Part shown: one piece after another, positions 20,246 through 32,342 of the stretch
Layout: every line of letters starts with the position of its first letter
Position numbering within the stretch: the stretch's first letter is position 1
Notes under the pieces: generated by a model
Database searches by the model: none
The model's input: only the letters and a program-made list of their open reading frames with translations
What the model was told of the DNA's origin: nothing
Assembly: GCA_001969505.1 (NCBI GenBank)
Contig: LSSK01000847.1
Coordinates: forward strand, 1 to 38,994
DNA from: Zancudomyces culisetae
Taxonomy: Eukaryota > Kickxellomycota > Harpellomycetes > Harpellales > Legeriomycetaceae
Direction of reading: 5' to 3'
DNA: 38,994 nt
Program-made: the position numbers and the translations under genes

Positions 20246-23200
20246 TTAAGATTGTAACGAGTTTAGTTCGCTAAACTGTTTCAATAAACCTTCGGGGTTA
20301 ACAATATCGGTTGAACCATAAATGATGAATTTGCGCGGACTTGATTCCTATTATTTAAAGATCGATGTGTTAGCTCAATATTGGGGCTTTTTAAATTGAA
20401 AGCTATCACATTGATATTTTTCCTTTTCCTTTTCCTTTTATTTTTATTTTTATTTTTATTTTCATTTTTCATGTTTTGGCATAACTGTGAGCTGTAAATG
20501 GGTTAAAAATACTAGTAAATAAGAACTTACATTTGCATAATCCTGCAGGTTCTGATATTCCAGGTAATTTCCACCTCCGATAACAAACACTATACAATTC
20601 TGGAACGAGCTTATAACAGACTTTTGTTGGTGGCCAAATTTGCCCTGATCAGCTGGTGGGAATAGTGAAAAAGATGGAGGTGAGGTTGATAAGGGATCCA
20701 AATAAATCATATTGTCACCAACGCCGCCAATACCTCCACCACCCAGCATTGGTGATGAGCTGGCACTGGCAGTACCAATGTTTCCGGGTCTTTCCATGAT
20801 TGACTTTACTAATTGCGTTATTGGAAGATCCTTATCCTGGGGGAGAAATCCCTTCACTCCAGCGAATAAACCACTAGCCAGACCAGTTCCATCTTTAATT
20901 GCCGAAAGCTATTAAATTATGTTTTGTTGCTTAGTATTGAATAAAATGTAGACACGACCATAATTCTTTTATTTTAGAAAATACCTTCCCCCCCCCCTCC
21001 AAGCACACAGTATATAAAACGAACTTACTTTGCTTCCAATTGAGGAAAACTTGCCCAAAAAGTCACTGCCACCAACACTGGGGCTCGAAGTAACCACATT
21101 CTGCAGCATGATTTTGTTCATGGCTTGTAACTTCTTAAAGTAGGCCAATGCGCTCAAATCAACGTCTTTCTCTAAAAATGCCTTTTCAAATGCCTCCGCA
21201 ACCGAATCCATGGATTGGGATTTGCCTGAAGCTTGCAGTCCGTCGAGCCCGCTACTAGATCCGGCCATACCACCAACATTTCCGCCCTTTCCTTGCCTAG
21301 ATAGTAAATACAGCATCAAGACACGGAGTTTATCGTTTAGTGATCCCCTCCCTTCATCATTGAGAAAGTCCAGTATTGTCTGTCTGGTTTGCTTGTTCAT
21401 ATTCTCCTCAAGCTGAAAAATAATATCCAGTTGTCTTTCTTTTATTTTTTCTAAAAGCGCAGTGGCCACGTTCATGTGCATGTCAATGGCTGCCTTTCTT
21501 GCAGTCATTTCTGGAAGCGAGTCGACCGCCTTTTGCAGCTGCCTTGTACTGTTTCCAAAATCACTACGTCCCAATAACATAAATGTGTTTAAAATATGCT
21601 GTTCTCTTTTATGACTGTATTATTTTCAACTTACAGTTCCTGCTCAAGGCCTAGATTATCTGTAGATACTCCCATCCTGGTCATTTCATCAGCCTGCTTT
21701 TTGAAATCTGTTGACGTTTCGTCTATACTGACTACAAGTTTGCATAGTAATGGTTAGTTTGTACTTTATTAATGACTTGGCTCATTATTCCTTTCTTTCA
21801 AGTTATACATCTTAGTATATATATATGTGTGTGTGCACGTAGTGATAAAGAAAAAAACTTACTCGCTGCTTCAGGGAATGGCATAGAAGCTATTCGTGCC
21901 CAGAATTCATCTTTCGCGTCCAGGTCATAAACCTTTTTCGTTTTTTTCCCGTCAACTTCGGTCTATTCCAATCAATTGATGCTTATTGTAGATTTGATAT
22001 ACATAAAATTATGTCTACAGAAAATGTGATGTTTTAGATCCACCTACATTTAGTGTTATCCTATTAAGCTCTATTCCCAGTATATCATGAATCAGAGCCT
22101 GGTATGTCCAGCTATGACTCAACATAGACCCGATATCAAAGTCTCTGTCCAGTAAAACCAGAACAGCTCTACTTCCCGGCTCAGACGTAATTCCACCACA
22201 CCATCCCTCCCCCTCACTATCACTAAACAAATGGTATTTGCTATGGGAAACACTTTCTCTTATTCGATAGTTCAGCTTGTTTGCTACCATCTCTGCCGCT
22301 CCCCCCTTTGGTGCACATATTATTGGTACTGTCTTGAGTGTAACTAAAACTGATATCATCTGCCCAACTATTTGATCCACCAATTCTTTGACTTTTTCTT
22401 CTGTGAGAGTTGGGTCGTGTGTTTTTTTAAAACTGTCTTTTATGCCAAATGATACCATATTTTCCTCTGGACATATGAATTCTATATATTTGTCAAAAAC
22501 TTGAGCTATCTGGTGTGATGTCTTTGACGCCACTGTAGCCACCGCCAATTCCTCCATCAAATCGCGTGTTATTGAGTTACATAAATTCACATAATACAAA
22601 TCGTACATCTCTTTTCCCATATCCTATGTCATTTTTATTTACAAGTATAGTTAGTTCCCCTTTCTTTTTTTTATTATTAATCCACGTGGTTTATTCTGAT
22701 ATATACTGACCTGTGCTAACCGTGTCATATTCGAATATGTTGCTCGCATAAAATATATTGCCGGTACATCCGAGATGCTTGATCTAACCGAGTCCAACAT
22801 CCTATTTTTACATACGCATGCTCCTTTAAATACTTTTTTTTCAAATATGCTTCCATCTCTCCCTTTTTACCTCCAAACAAAATATATTATAAATCGTTTC
22901 AGGTCATTACATGTGAACTGTTATTCCGTTCTCGCGTAAGTCCGATACCTTCAAAACAGTTGATATCACATCCCGTGAAAATTCGTCTATGACGAGTACC
23001 TTCCAAACCACTTCATCACCATCATCTTCCACACTGTTTTCGTCATAAAACCTCGTTCTCCTATTCTTTTCTGTTCCGTTCTCCTCTGCAATTTTCTTGA
23101 TTTTCTTCTCTCCATGCAAATTCAGCATTTGCACGAGTGCATCTATTTTTTATACAAAGTATTCGAGATAAACATGTTTTATTGTTCTTTTTTTTCTTCA

Positions 23201-23415
23201 CGTTTATAACATGAGGCTTATCGTATTTTCATTCCAGATTCATCCTGAAAATATATATGTTCATATTTCAACAGGTAAAATACAGCCACTCTCGGATTAA
23301 TTCAGCATTTTCCACCCTTCAACAAAATATACTCGCAAACTCTCATCAAAAATGACAAAAATATGAGGGTAAGGACGAGAAGCTTACCTATTTGACGAGC
23401 TCTTATAGTGTCCAT
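20246..23415 (-). CDS. SLY1: Sec1/Munc18 protein Sly1, nine exons
   Basis: Exons in coding order: 23388-23415, 22911-23142, 22711-22801, 22048-22623, 21863-21962, 21635-21731, 21029-21563, 20531-20908, 20246-20347. All phases agree and total 712 aa (S. cerevisiae Sly1 has about 666). Sly1 binds the syntaxin Sed5 and promotes SNARE assembly for ER-Golgi and intra-Golgi fusion. Family marks in order: RARQIDALVQMLNLHG at the N-terminus, WKVLVIDEFSRDVIS, ISDVPAIYFM, RAVLVLLDRDFDIGSMLSHS followed by WTYQALIHDILG, KKVYDLDAKDEFWARIAS followed by MPFPE, AIDMHMNVATALLEKIKERQ, IVFVIGGGNYLEYQNLQDYA and the end YGSTDIVNPEGLLKQFSELN. Branch sites such as GAACTAAC, AAACTAACC and GAGCTAACAC support introns 3, 5 and 8. 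The region around the SSSPMLGGGGIGG loop is longer than in yeast. CTG encodes conserved Leu in MLNLHG and YDLD. Confidence 0.95.
20348..20530 (-). repeat. Last SLY1 intron, carrying a pyrimidine pentamer/hexamer repeat
   Basis: The final intron (donor GTAAGT, branch GAGCTAACAC, acceptor TAG) contains repeats of CCTTTT then ATTTTT at about 20417-20470. An earlier in-frame AG would end the protein after EK and lose the conserved C-terminal strand, so the long intron is the better model. Confidence 0.75.
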
Positions 23416-24941
23416 CTATTTTTATTTCTGTATTTGTGTTTCTAGCTGCCTGTTTTGTTTTTTATTTCCTTGTCCTCGTATGTATTTTATCACGTTTACA
23501 AAATTTAGGTTTCCATCAGGGAGAAAAATGGAGATTGATATATTTTGTTAGCCAGAATTGCTCTTCTTGCTTTTGAAATAGAATATGAAAGCAAAAAACG
23601 ATTAAGCCACAAAAGGTACTCGTGCTGGGACTGAATGTGTTTTGTTTTTGTGTTTTGTTTTTTGTGTGCTAATATCATTCAGTAACTCACTTAAATTAAA
23701 ACCCTTTTGTTGTTTTTTTATTGGCTATTTTTTTGCTCCACGGATTTTGTTATAAAGAGTTGGGGGTCATGTTTATACAGATAGTTAACTAAGCGATTAC
23801 ACAAATGACAAAACCCATAACAAAGCGCAAGTAGTGTTTGTATTTCAGAGGTCCATTATAAGATTACAATTTTTAGATGAGATCAAGGTTGGTAGGTGTG
23901 ACATATCTTTATATACAGGATGAGGTGAAAACCTCCTGTCCTCCCGTCCTCCCCTCCTTCCTTGGCGTGGGTTTTCCCTTAATTCTTTTTTTGCTATGTA
24001 TGTGTGTATATGCATGTTGTGTAAATGTACATTCAAAGCAAGTAAATCACATCAAACTTGAGCTGTAGCCACAGAACTCGTATAACCACACCTCATTAAG
24101 TTAAAATATACAACCCAACCTATGCTGTTGCTACAGGTACTATATGTAGCCTTTGACTAGGTTCGATAATGATTATATATATACACGTATTAACCTTGTA
24201 ATATTCTTTTAAATACCAAAATGGGGAATCTAGGTAAAGTAGGGTTTTGAATATTCAATATACCACATGAATCGTTTTTTGTGTGGTTATATTTGACATA
24301 ATACATATATTTTACACAAACCGCTTAATCTTGTTCCTTTTTTCGCTTTTCTACTGATGTTTTATTAAAAAGGTATATTTACGCAAATCAACAAACATAA
24401 GTGTGAGTACTTGTATCAATTGGAAAGGTTAATGACTACACATAAAACCAAAATTCTTCTGATCACTTTAATATAACATATGTGGATGATAACAACCATT
24501 ATGCATATTTTTTTGATAGAATCTATCACCTTTAATGTCTTTTCTTTTTTATCCTAAAAGGAAAGCGCTGAAAAAAGCAAGAAAAGCCCCAATCTAGAGG
24601 GTCTGCTCCTAAAGCTGGATCTCCCATCCCCCCAAAACATCTCGTACGGGGAGCATTGAGCCCACCAAAACACGGATCAAATCTCATAGTTGATAATACA
24701 TGGACTAAAGGTGTTGCGAAAAACAATATATTTAGTACAGTTTTCGAAAAAAAAAGAAAAAAAAGAAAAAAAATGCAAAAGCCAAAGTACTATGTAATTA
24801 TGACGTAAAGTTCGTAAATGTCGTTAAATCAAATAGGCAAAGGAAAGGGCAGAACGAACCCCTATCCCACGACGAGCAAGGACTCATCCTAAGTGCAAAA
24901 CATCATGACTCCTCCCGTGCAGTACAGGTCTTGTGAACCAT
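23416..24941. other. Intergenic region upstream of SLY1
   Basis: This 1.5 kb holds the SLY1 promoter and, at its far end, the 3' side of the small peptide gene. Most is AT-rich. A GC-richer patch at about 24560-24715 stands out and is open in short frames on both strands, but I can assign it to no gene. A purine-rich A/G repeat (AAAAAAAAG units) lies at 24750-24773. Confidence 0.5.
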
Positions 24942-25127
24942 TTACCACCAACTAAGGAACCAACTGGTAGGCCCGAGCCATCTATCTTCGATTTGAGCCG
25001 GTGCCGGAGCCGCAGCCGGTGCTGGCTCTTGAGCTGGAGCGACAACACCGCGACCTCCATTATTTGAAACATTGTTGACTGGAACAGCAGAAGCTGTTAG
25101 TGCCAATAAAAAGACTGTGTACTTCAT
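24942..25127 (-). CDS. Small secreted peptide precursor with a Trp-rich C-terminus
   Basis: Single exon, 61 aa. Residues 1-17 are a clear signal peptide (MKYTVFLLALTASAVPV). A polar stretch (NNVSNNGG) and an Ala/Pro/Gln linker (APAQEPAPAAAPAPAQ) follow. The C-terminus is IEDR then WLGPTSWFLSWW, with four Trp in twelve residues. The Pro/Ala dipeptides resemble Ste13-type spacers and the Trp-bounded tail recalls alpha-type pheromones. However, there is only one copy and no Lys-Arg site before it, so that reading is weak. Alternatives are an antimicrobial-like or surface-active secreted peptide. A TATA box about 100 bp upstream and locally higher GC content support a real gene. I recognise no homologue. 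Confidence 0.6.
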   Translation of the reverse strand: MKYTVFLLALTASAVPVNNVSNNGGRGVVAPAQEPAPAAAPAPAQIEDRWLGPTSWFLSWW

Positions 25128-27469
25128 CTTCGAAATGGTTAAAAGTTCTTTTTCTTGTGGTTTGTATATAGTTAGCTATGAGTTGTTAAAAGCTTATCAG
25201 GATTCTCAGAGTTCTTGTGTGCTTTATAAATTTCGCTTTTCTTTGCCACTATTTTTTTGTGTTATGCAGAATACAAATGAATGTTGGTTAAGGACGTGCT
25301 ATACTTTATTTTAGAGGGAATGTGTACCGATTTACTTTTTCAAATTCATCGCAATTTGGATGGGTATTTATACCATTTAGAAATTTGTGCAATCGAGAAA
25401 TAATTGCTGTTATGAAGTGTAATACTTAGTTTCACAAGTTTCTAAATTTCTAGTAAATCCAAATATAGTGCGTTCCATTTTTAGATATGCATTTGTCAGC
25501 GTTTTAACATTCATTTTGTTTTTAGAACATGCTTACTTTCTAATCCACGTTTGTAGCTGTGTAAACAGTGGTGGAAATAAAACTTATCTTGTAATAAGGA
25601 TGAGTTCTTGGGACTAAATACCGGAATGCTCATCACCAATTTACCTTCAAGTAAGGGAACCTGGTGTTAGTATATAATTGGCATTAAAGCCGTGTAATTG
25701 AAAAATTGGCATTTGTAATATTACATGGTCATCGACTAGAGCTATTGGTAAATTTTTATTGGACACGATAAATGTAAAAATAATGATTATGTAATATGCA
25801 CAACTATTTATAGCCCAACAATTCAGTACATCAAACAAGCACACTAATAAACGGAAGCATCTTCTCAACTGGTTTACAGAAAAAAGACTGGCTATTTCTG
25901 CCTTTGCTATAAAGTAAAATATTACGTCAGAACTTTTCTTCAAGCGTTCTGAAATGATTTGCCTAGTTAATCCACTACAAACAAAAAAGGGAGACGGGAA
26001 GAGGAGGAGGAGGAAGAGGGATGATTTAAAAACGTGTTCTCCAAGACAAATTATAAATATGAATACGCGGAGACCAAGCGGGATTTCTCGCGTTTATGGA
26101 ATATCAATAATACCTAAGGTGGAAATTAACAAAGCTTAGCTGTTATGATGAGTAATATTGTCCGAATTATTATTAAGCATTTATGGAGGAGTGGATAAGC
26201 AATATACAAGTCATTATTTACAAAATACAGAATTAAGCTGGTATATTACTTTAAAAATGTGATAAATCGATAATATACATAACAAACAAATACTGTTTTT
26301 ATTTTTTGTACTACAGATTCGTGTACCATTGGTGTGAGTTGTTAGAAAATGGGAATTAACCTGATGAAAATCGCTTGTAAGTGGGTATTTATTATATCAT
26401 ACATTTTCCTTAATCCCCTAAAAAAAGTCACAGTCTTAATTCTTCTAGCCTGGGGTTGCGAGGGCAGGTATTTGCAAGAGTTGAAAACTTTCTATATCTG
26501 TTGGGGCTGTGAAAAAGAGCGATGTATTATGGTGAGGTCATACCCTTAGGTCATTGAAAACGACGGCTTTTTCTTGAATAAAACCCGTTTATACTATGGC
26601 TTTGGTAACGAATAGTTGTAACAAAAAACAAAAAAGTGTGTCCAGGTGTAAACTGAACTGATTTGATAGCAAACAAACGCCATTTACAAGGCTTGAAGTT
26701 GGTTCTTGTAAACATTTAACTCAATCAAAACTGATCAGCTGAGTGGATGTTATGCTAAGAAGGGAATATTACATATATTTATTATGTGATCAATATAGTT
26801 GACAGTCGTGTACCTCTGTTGGGAGGGGAGGGGAGAGGGTCTAAAACAATAAATGTTTAATGACTTTTGTGACTTGTTGGGCAGAGCTAACCAATGATAC
26901 AGTCACTACGCTTTACCTGAATATGGCCCACTCAGTACCGCCTACAACCAGTAGAATGTTTTTTGAAGCTACTCACAGAAAAATAACATGACTAGCTTTA
27001 TCCCAAAACAATGTTTGGATTTCATGAAAGTTGGGACCTTGCTTTTCAACATCTCTAAACCTGGAATGCTACAATAGCAATATACGCTATTTGTCATCCA
27101 TTATAATTTCTTGGTCAAACAGTACGGCCTTTCCTATGAATCTTTTTATGCCAATTAGTTTTGGGAAGTAAAAATCAGTCATGCTAATTAGCCTTTGTGG
27201 GGTTATTCGGAAATGGTATGCTATACACAGTCTGGGTTACATGGTTTAGTTTTTTTGGGGGCATTTTGATACTGCCTATTGGTGTATTCATGTCTGTTCA
27301 AGTTGGAAAATCATGGCCTCCACGTCAACAGCGAAGATAATAAAAATGGCAGTAGAAAAAAAATCGATGGTAAAAAAAGGCATGTATAGCTATAATCACA
27401 GTGTCAGAATGAAATCTACCTACAAACAAATACACAACAAAACGATTACCAAACTGAACCCAAATGGAT
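25128..27469. other. Intergenic region, small peptide to coiled-coil gene
   Basis: This 2.3 kb between two minus-strand genes has no supported gene. It contains a purine-rich tract (AGGAGGAGGAGGAAGAGGG, about 25998-26021) and a GGGAGGGGAGGGGAGAGGG run at 26820-26838. Open frames are short and compositionally non-coding. Confidence 0.5.
25222..25228 (-). promoter_or_regulatory. TATA box of the small peptide gene
   Basis: On the minus strand TATAAAG lies about 95-100 bp before the ATG at 25127, at the usual distance for a strongly expressed yeast gene. Confidence 0.5.
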
Positions 27470-29982
27470 TTATGAAAGTAAGTTTTGAAGCTTTTTTATA
27501 ATGTTAACAACGTCGTCACTATCACTGGGTTCTAAAGCATTCAAACTGGCTGCACGTGACCGTTGATCAGAGCCAAATGTTGTAGTGACATTGCGCTCAG
27601 TAGGCTTTATACTCCTGGTGGGACTGCTAAGATACATATCAGTCTTGTGCGCGGTGGTTTTTTCCTGTTGTAGCTGTTTTGAAAGTAGTGGTGGTTTTCT
27701 GATTAACGACGAGGGTGGTCGGGGAATTCTGGTAGGGGGTTTCAGGGGACTAGTAAAACTTGATTTTTCGGGTTTTCCAAGAGGAGCTACTGATAGGTCC
27801 TTTGGTGGAGAAAGCCCCTTATTGGATACAAGAGTGAGGAGTTGGTCAAGCAAGTCGCGAGAGTGTTTGATTTTTTTTGGAGATACTCGCGTTTCTGGCA
27901 AACCGCTTTTAGATAAACTTTCTGAATTCGAAATGATAGAACTATTTGTGGTTGAAGTATGATGGTGCTGGTGCCGCAACATTGAACCACGAACCTCTTT
28001 ATCAACTCCATGGCGCGGTGTTCGCGATGGTTTTGGGGCAGGCAAAGACTGTGCGCCAGCGATTCCAGAGGTTTCGGGCGTTTCTGGATCTAGTGTGCTC
28101 ATTTCTGGTTCAGAAATGACCTTTGCAGTATGTTCTGAGCGATACTCTAAGGCTTCTTTGGCATTTTTTATAAGAGATTCGATGTTAGAAAGTAGCTTCT
28201 GAAATAATACGTCCTCTTTTAATACTGCTTCTACAATCTGTAATACAGTTAGATACATAGCAAAAAGGTACCGATTAGTAATGATATATGAACATAGCTT
28301 TGATAAGCATCTCGGATCAAGCTCAGTTTAACATAATATTGCACCTGTTTTTTAAAAAAAGAAAAAGACAACCGAACATCATTTACCTTTTCTGACTCTT
28401 CACTCAAAAGTTCAATAGTGTTGGAATCTGAAGTAGTTACACCTTGGCTTTTCAATTGTTTTTTCAACTCGTAAAGCTGTCGTTTTTGATTTTTCACCTC
28501 AGACTCCAGCTGTGTATTGACAGCCAGTAGCGCTTTTTTTGCTATTTCCAAATCCTCTATTTTTCGACCTACCCGCGCTTCAGCTGCCTCCATAGAGGTT
28601 TCATCTAGTGTATAAAAGCTACTTCCATAATTCCGCTCGTTAGCAGCGCGAATAGATCTAAGCGTCCCGCCGTGGGATCCCTCTACTGCTTCGCCATAAC
28701 TCTCGACCATTAGTCTACTCGTTGATCTAAAATTCGCTGGCTCATGCGTGTAAAACTCATCATTAATCCTATAGGTGGTATCCATTTGGTGCTCCTGTTC
28801 ACGGTGATGAAGCAGTGATGACTTTTTAGAAACAGGCGATGCTTTTGCAGCATTCATCATTGCGGTTTTACTGGTAATATTTGTCGTAGAAATACCATCC
28901 AAGGGTGTATCTACCAGTTTTTTCTGATTATTGTTGTGGATTTCGCTCAATGACATTGGTCTAGGAGTACTCAGTACATTTTCCATAGAATGTATCATAG
29001 TGTGCGAGTTCCTACTAGGTATGGTTTTTTCTATCCCCATTTGGCTCACTAGAGTGCCACTTTTAGCTGAATCATGCATAGTTTGTTCCGTCTGGGCGAT
29101 AGGTCCATTGTAAACAGTATCATTCCTGGTCTCGTTTCGACTAAAAACTCTGTTGGAACTACTAACCCTTACGCCCCCTCTCGTATACCCGACAAACCCT
29201 TTATCATTACTCCTGATCAACTGCTCCTGTCCTACACTATCATTCAGAGGATACGGATATGACAAACCGCTTATATTTTCACTGGGTCCTCTCACATTCG
29301 CTGCTCTATTGTCGGATTGCAAGGATGCCGGGTTAGCAATGTACTCATTGCTGATATTACTGGTGCTATTTTTCCCGGAAGAGTTGATACTTCCATCACC
29401 AACCCTTTGTTGCATCCCCGTCCCAAGTCTTGCTATAATTTCCGATATTCGTTGAGCGCTCAACTCGCTTACACCTTCTTTTTGAGGTTCTGGAAATTTC
29501 AACACCCGAGCACCCGCACCCAATGCGCTTACCTGTTGGTTCTGCAAGGAGACACCTTCGTTCAAGACACCGGATCCGGCGGAAATCCGTTTCAACACAC
29601 TATCAGGTCGAACGTTTTCATCTAAATTATTGATGCTGTAGTTTGCTGGGAATGCATTGGCTTCTACATTCTTATTTCCGAACTGCTGATGCATACTGGC
29701 TTGGAAAATAGTATTGTCTCTTGTCTCATTTACACCTGTGTTTCTCCTGGCCATTACTGGTCGCTTTTGAACACCCGAAAGTTGAGCATTACCGCTCGTC
29801 TCAATATTATACAGATTACTATTGGTATTCTCGTAGGGAAAATGTGCCCTATTACCCCCAGAAAATCCACTACCACTACTTCGATCATAAGTTGGATTTT
29901 CGCCTTGGTACCCTTCTTGTCTACTTGTTGCTCGAATTATATTACTAGCTTTAACTTTGTTTGCTTGAAGTTGCATATTCAT
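27470..29982 (-). CDS. Coiled-coil protein of unknown function, two exons
   Basis: Exons are 28387-29982 and 27470-28237 (787 aa). The 149-nt intron has donor GTAAAT, a strong branch site TATCTAAC and acceptor ACAG, phase 0. Residues 1-465 are low-complexity and polar (Asn, Ser, Gly, Arg). A coiled coil follows at about 465-515 (KIEDLEIAKKALLAVNTQLE and the next heptads). After the splice comes a short helical segment (VLFQKLLSNIESLIKNAKEAL), then a Ser/Pro/Lys-rich basic tail with PPK, PRPPSS and RTPRH and a final amphipathic helix (VVNIIKKLQNLLS). From memory, the KIxDLEIxxxxLLAxNxxLE signature recurs in uncharacterised proteins of filamentous fungi; I could not check this. The architecture suggests a cytoskeletal or spindle-pole scaffold, which is only an inference. 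A motif NETR(D/N)(N/D)T(I/V)(F/Y) occurs twice, at residues 85-93 and 283-291. Confidence 0.78.
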
Positions 29983-31779
29983 TATTGTACGTTCTACTTG
30001 CTGTTTATAACGACTCTTTGTTAAATTTTAGGGTATTGCAGATTCATTCGCCGTATTAGCATTTATATTGCGTAGATATTTTATGATTTATTGAAAATCC
30101 GTATTATGTTATACTTGCATTCACATTCACCTGATTCCCTTGATCGAGAAAAATATATACTTAAAAACCTTGAACGATTGATATTTTCATAGAATATTTA
30201 CTATTGTAAATATATACATTCCTAGGTTGTATTGGATTCGGTTACTGAATTAGTCTCCAAATATACATTCTTCCTTCCTCAAAAGACGCTACTCAAGTTT
30301 AACCTGTAAATTGTTGCGATTTTTATTGATTCGTGTTAATTTCCCTCAGTCGCATCTATGTGGTTCTATGAAATACAAAATCTAATATTAATGTATATTG
30401 TTTAGTTATCAGTCTAGGTTCTTTCTGCAGTATTGTGATAAATTAATAAACAGTATTAACGAAAATGAAATGAAATGAAATAAAATAAAATAAAAACTGC
30501 CAAAACACCAATAAAGGCTTAGGTAAATGGGTGTGGAGATTTTTTTTCTGGTATCTTTTGCACTTTTTTTATTGAGCTTCCCTATTACTATTTAACGGAT
30601 TTCAGGTTTGAAATTTCATACAAGAACTGTGAATGCTTTTATCTAGCCTAACGAAGTAAAGGCGTATCCAAATTTACCAGGAACCTTGACTGTAAATTAA
30701 ACGTCTTTCGAGATATTTTTCTAGGCAACAAAATGTGACTTAACAAAAGATTAGCTTGCTTTTTTATTTTATTGCAAGATGGTTGTGCTAATAGGTTTGG
30801 TGCACCCTGTCCTGTCGTGAATGGGCTCATATTAAGCAGGTAAAGAAAACTTGGTTCTAATTCCACTGTTGTGATGCACTTTGTAATGGTATACTTGTGC
30901 TTAGACAGCAACACTTCACCTCTCCCTTTCTAATACGTGTAAAGTTACAAACCCTACTACATTATCTTTTTATTTCGCATCTCCAAATAAGCTTATCGCA
31001 TAATCACGATGGTTTTAGGCTAAAACTTTTTTATATTTACCATAATATTGTCGCACTTAGTTGATGAATCTGCAAAAAAGGCATGTTTTGGTGGTAATAT
31101 ATTTGGGTGAAAAAATCATCTGACATTTTATTTCCATTTCTGGATGTAATCTGTTTTTACAAAAATAAAATAAAACAAAATAAAACAAATGATAAAGTTG
31201 CATCATAAAATCTGCAATGTTAGAGCAAGTTAACCACTAGATTCATTCTAAGCACAACATATCAGCAAAGCTAAAAAGAACCAACCAACTGCCTCATCTC
31301 TTTTCAAACACGTGGATGTTCTTTTAGGTTTTTGTACAAAGTTTTCTGAAAGATGGAGGAGAGAGGAGGGTGGCAGGTTTCCTCCACATTACTTTGTTCC
31401 CCCCCCCCCTTTCGCTCCCATATGCATACACACATAAAATTCAGATTGGTGGCTGAGTAAGTAATACAAAGGATACTTGATTACCATATACCTATTTTTT
31501 CCCAGAAAGGTGTTTATGTTTAAGCTGTCTAGCGTGATTCACTTGATGAAACATACTTTACCGAGATCGAGAAAACTATTCTCATCAACAAAAAATAAAA
31601 ATAAAAATAAAAAATAGTACGGATGTTTGTGTACACGAGGGATCACGTTTTGAGATACTATTTGATTTTAGCCTACAAACGATCAAATATACCATGTTTA
31701 TTGGTATCTACACAGCACAACCCGATTCCAATTTATAAATTCTTTATAGTTGGTTGTAAACACCTATCTATTTTTCTGA

Positions 31780-31830
31780 TTTTTCTTATTTTTCTTATTT
31801 TTCTTATTTTTCTCGTTTTTCTTATTTTTC
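31780..31830. repeat. Tandem 9-bp CTTATTTTT repeat
   Basis: About five to six copies with one C/G variant, in the promoter region of the J-domain gene. It is in frame in a chance open frame, coding for FLI units, and I do not regard that frame as a gene. Confidence 0.85.
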
Positions 31831-32260
31831 TAAAAACGCAAAGACATTGTTGTTTTGTGATTGCTTGGTGTATCAAAAAAAAAATCAAAATGTGCTAAAC
31901 ATTAAACTTAACTAATATGAAATACACATCTAGCGCCTCACATCTACACCATTTCCTTCTCCGTGAACAGTGCTGTCAAAACATACTTTTGCTGTGAAGA
32001 GATGATATCCAAAATAGAAAATCCCTCAGCTTAAGTTACCAACCCAAGAAAGCATGGTGTTCTTGTTATTTCCTAATAAACAGCTGACGAGAATTACCTA
32101 ATTTTATTCACTATAATTTTTTTTGTCTTGGAAATTGAAAAGATTTTAAGTCAAAATACAGCTAAATACGATAAAACATTTCTTTATATTTTTTTTTGTT
32201 ACAGATAAATGAATTTAAAAGCAAAATCGATTTAAACAGGCTAAATTCTCTACAATACAT

Positions 32261-32282
32261 TACATGTATATATAGACATGTA
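32261..32282 (+). promoter_or_regulatory. TATA box within a 7-bp inverted repeat, J-domain gene
   Basis: TACATGT and ACATGTA flank ATATATAG. The TATA-like core is about 70 bp before the ATG at 32343, the best core-promoter candidate for this gene. Confidence 0.4.
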
Positions 32283-32342
32283 AAACAGTGAATTTGAAAA
32301 ATAAAAATTCAAAAACAGCAATCAAACGCAGGTAAAAGGAAA

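Larger units (their letters stand above)
29983..32342. other. Divergent intergenic region between the coiled-coil and J-domain genes
   Basis: This 2.4 kb contains several short tandem repeats: GAAAT/AAAAT units (about 30463-30495), AAAAT/AAAAC (about 31160-31188), AAAAAT (about 31590-31615) and CTTATTTTT (about 31780-31830). There is an 11-nt poly-C run at 31399-31409. No gene is supported. Confidence 0.5.

Noticed and set aside
20462-20530. Alternative last SLY1 exon ending in LTVMPKHEK
   Set aside because: It would lose the conserved Sec1-family C-terminus (IIYGSTDIVNPEGLLKQF), which is restored in phase by the acceptor at 20348.
27313-27501. 62-codon plus-strand frame overlapping the end of the coiled-coil gene
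   Set aside because: Lys/Met-rich AT-biased composition, no homologue recognised, and it runs antisense into a supported gene.
31623-31898. 91-codon frame with repeated FLI units
   Set aside because: The hydrophobic stretch is just the CTTATTTTT microsatellite read in frame.
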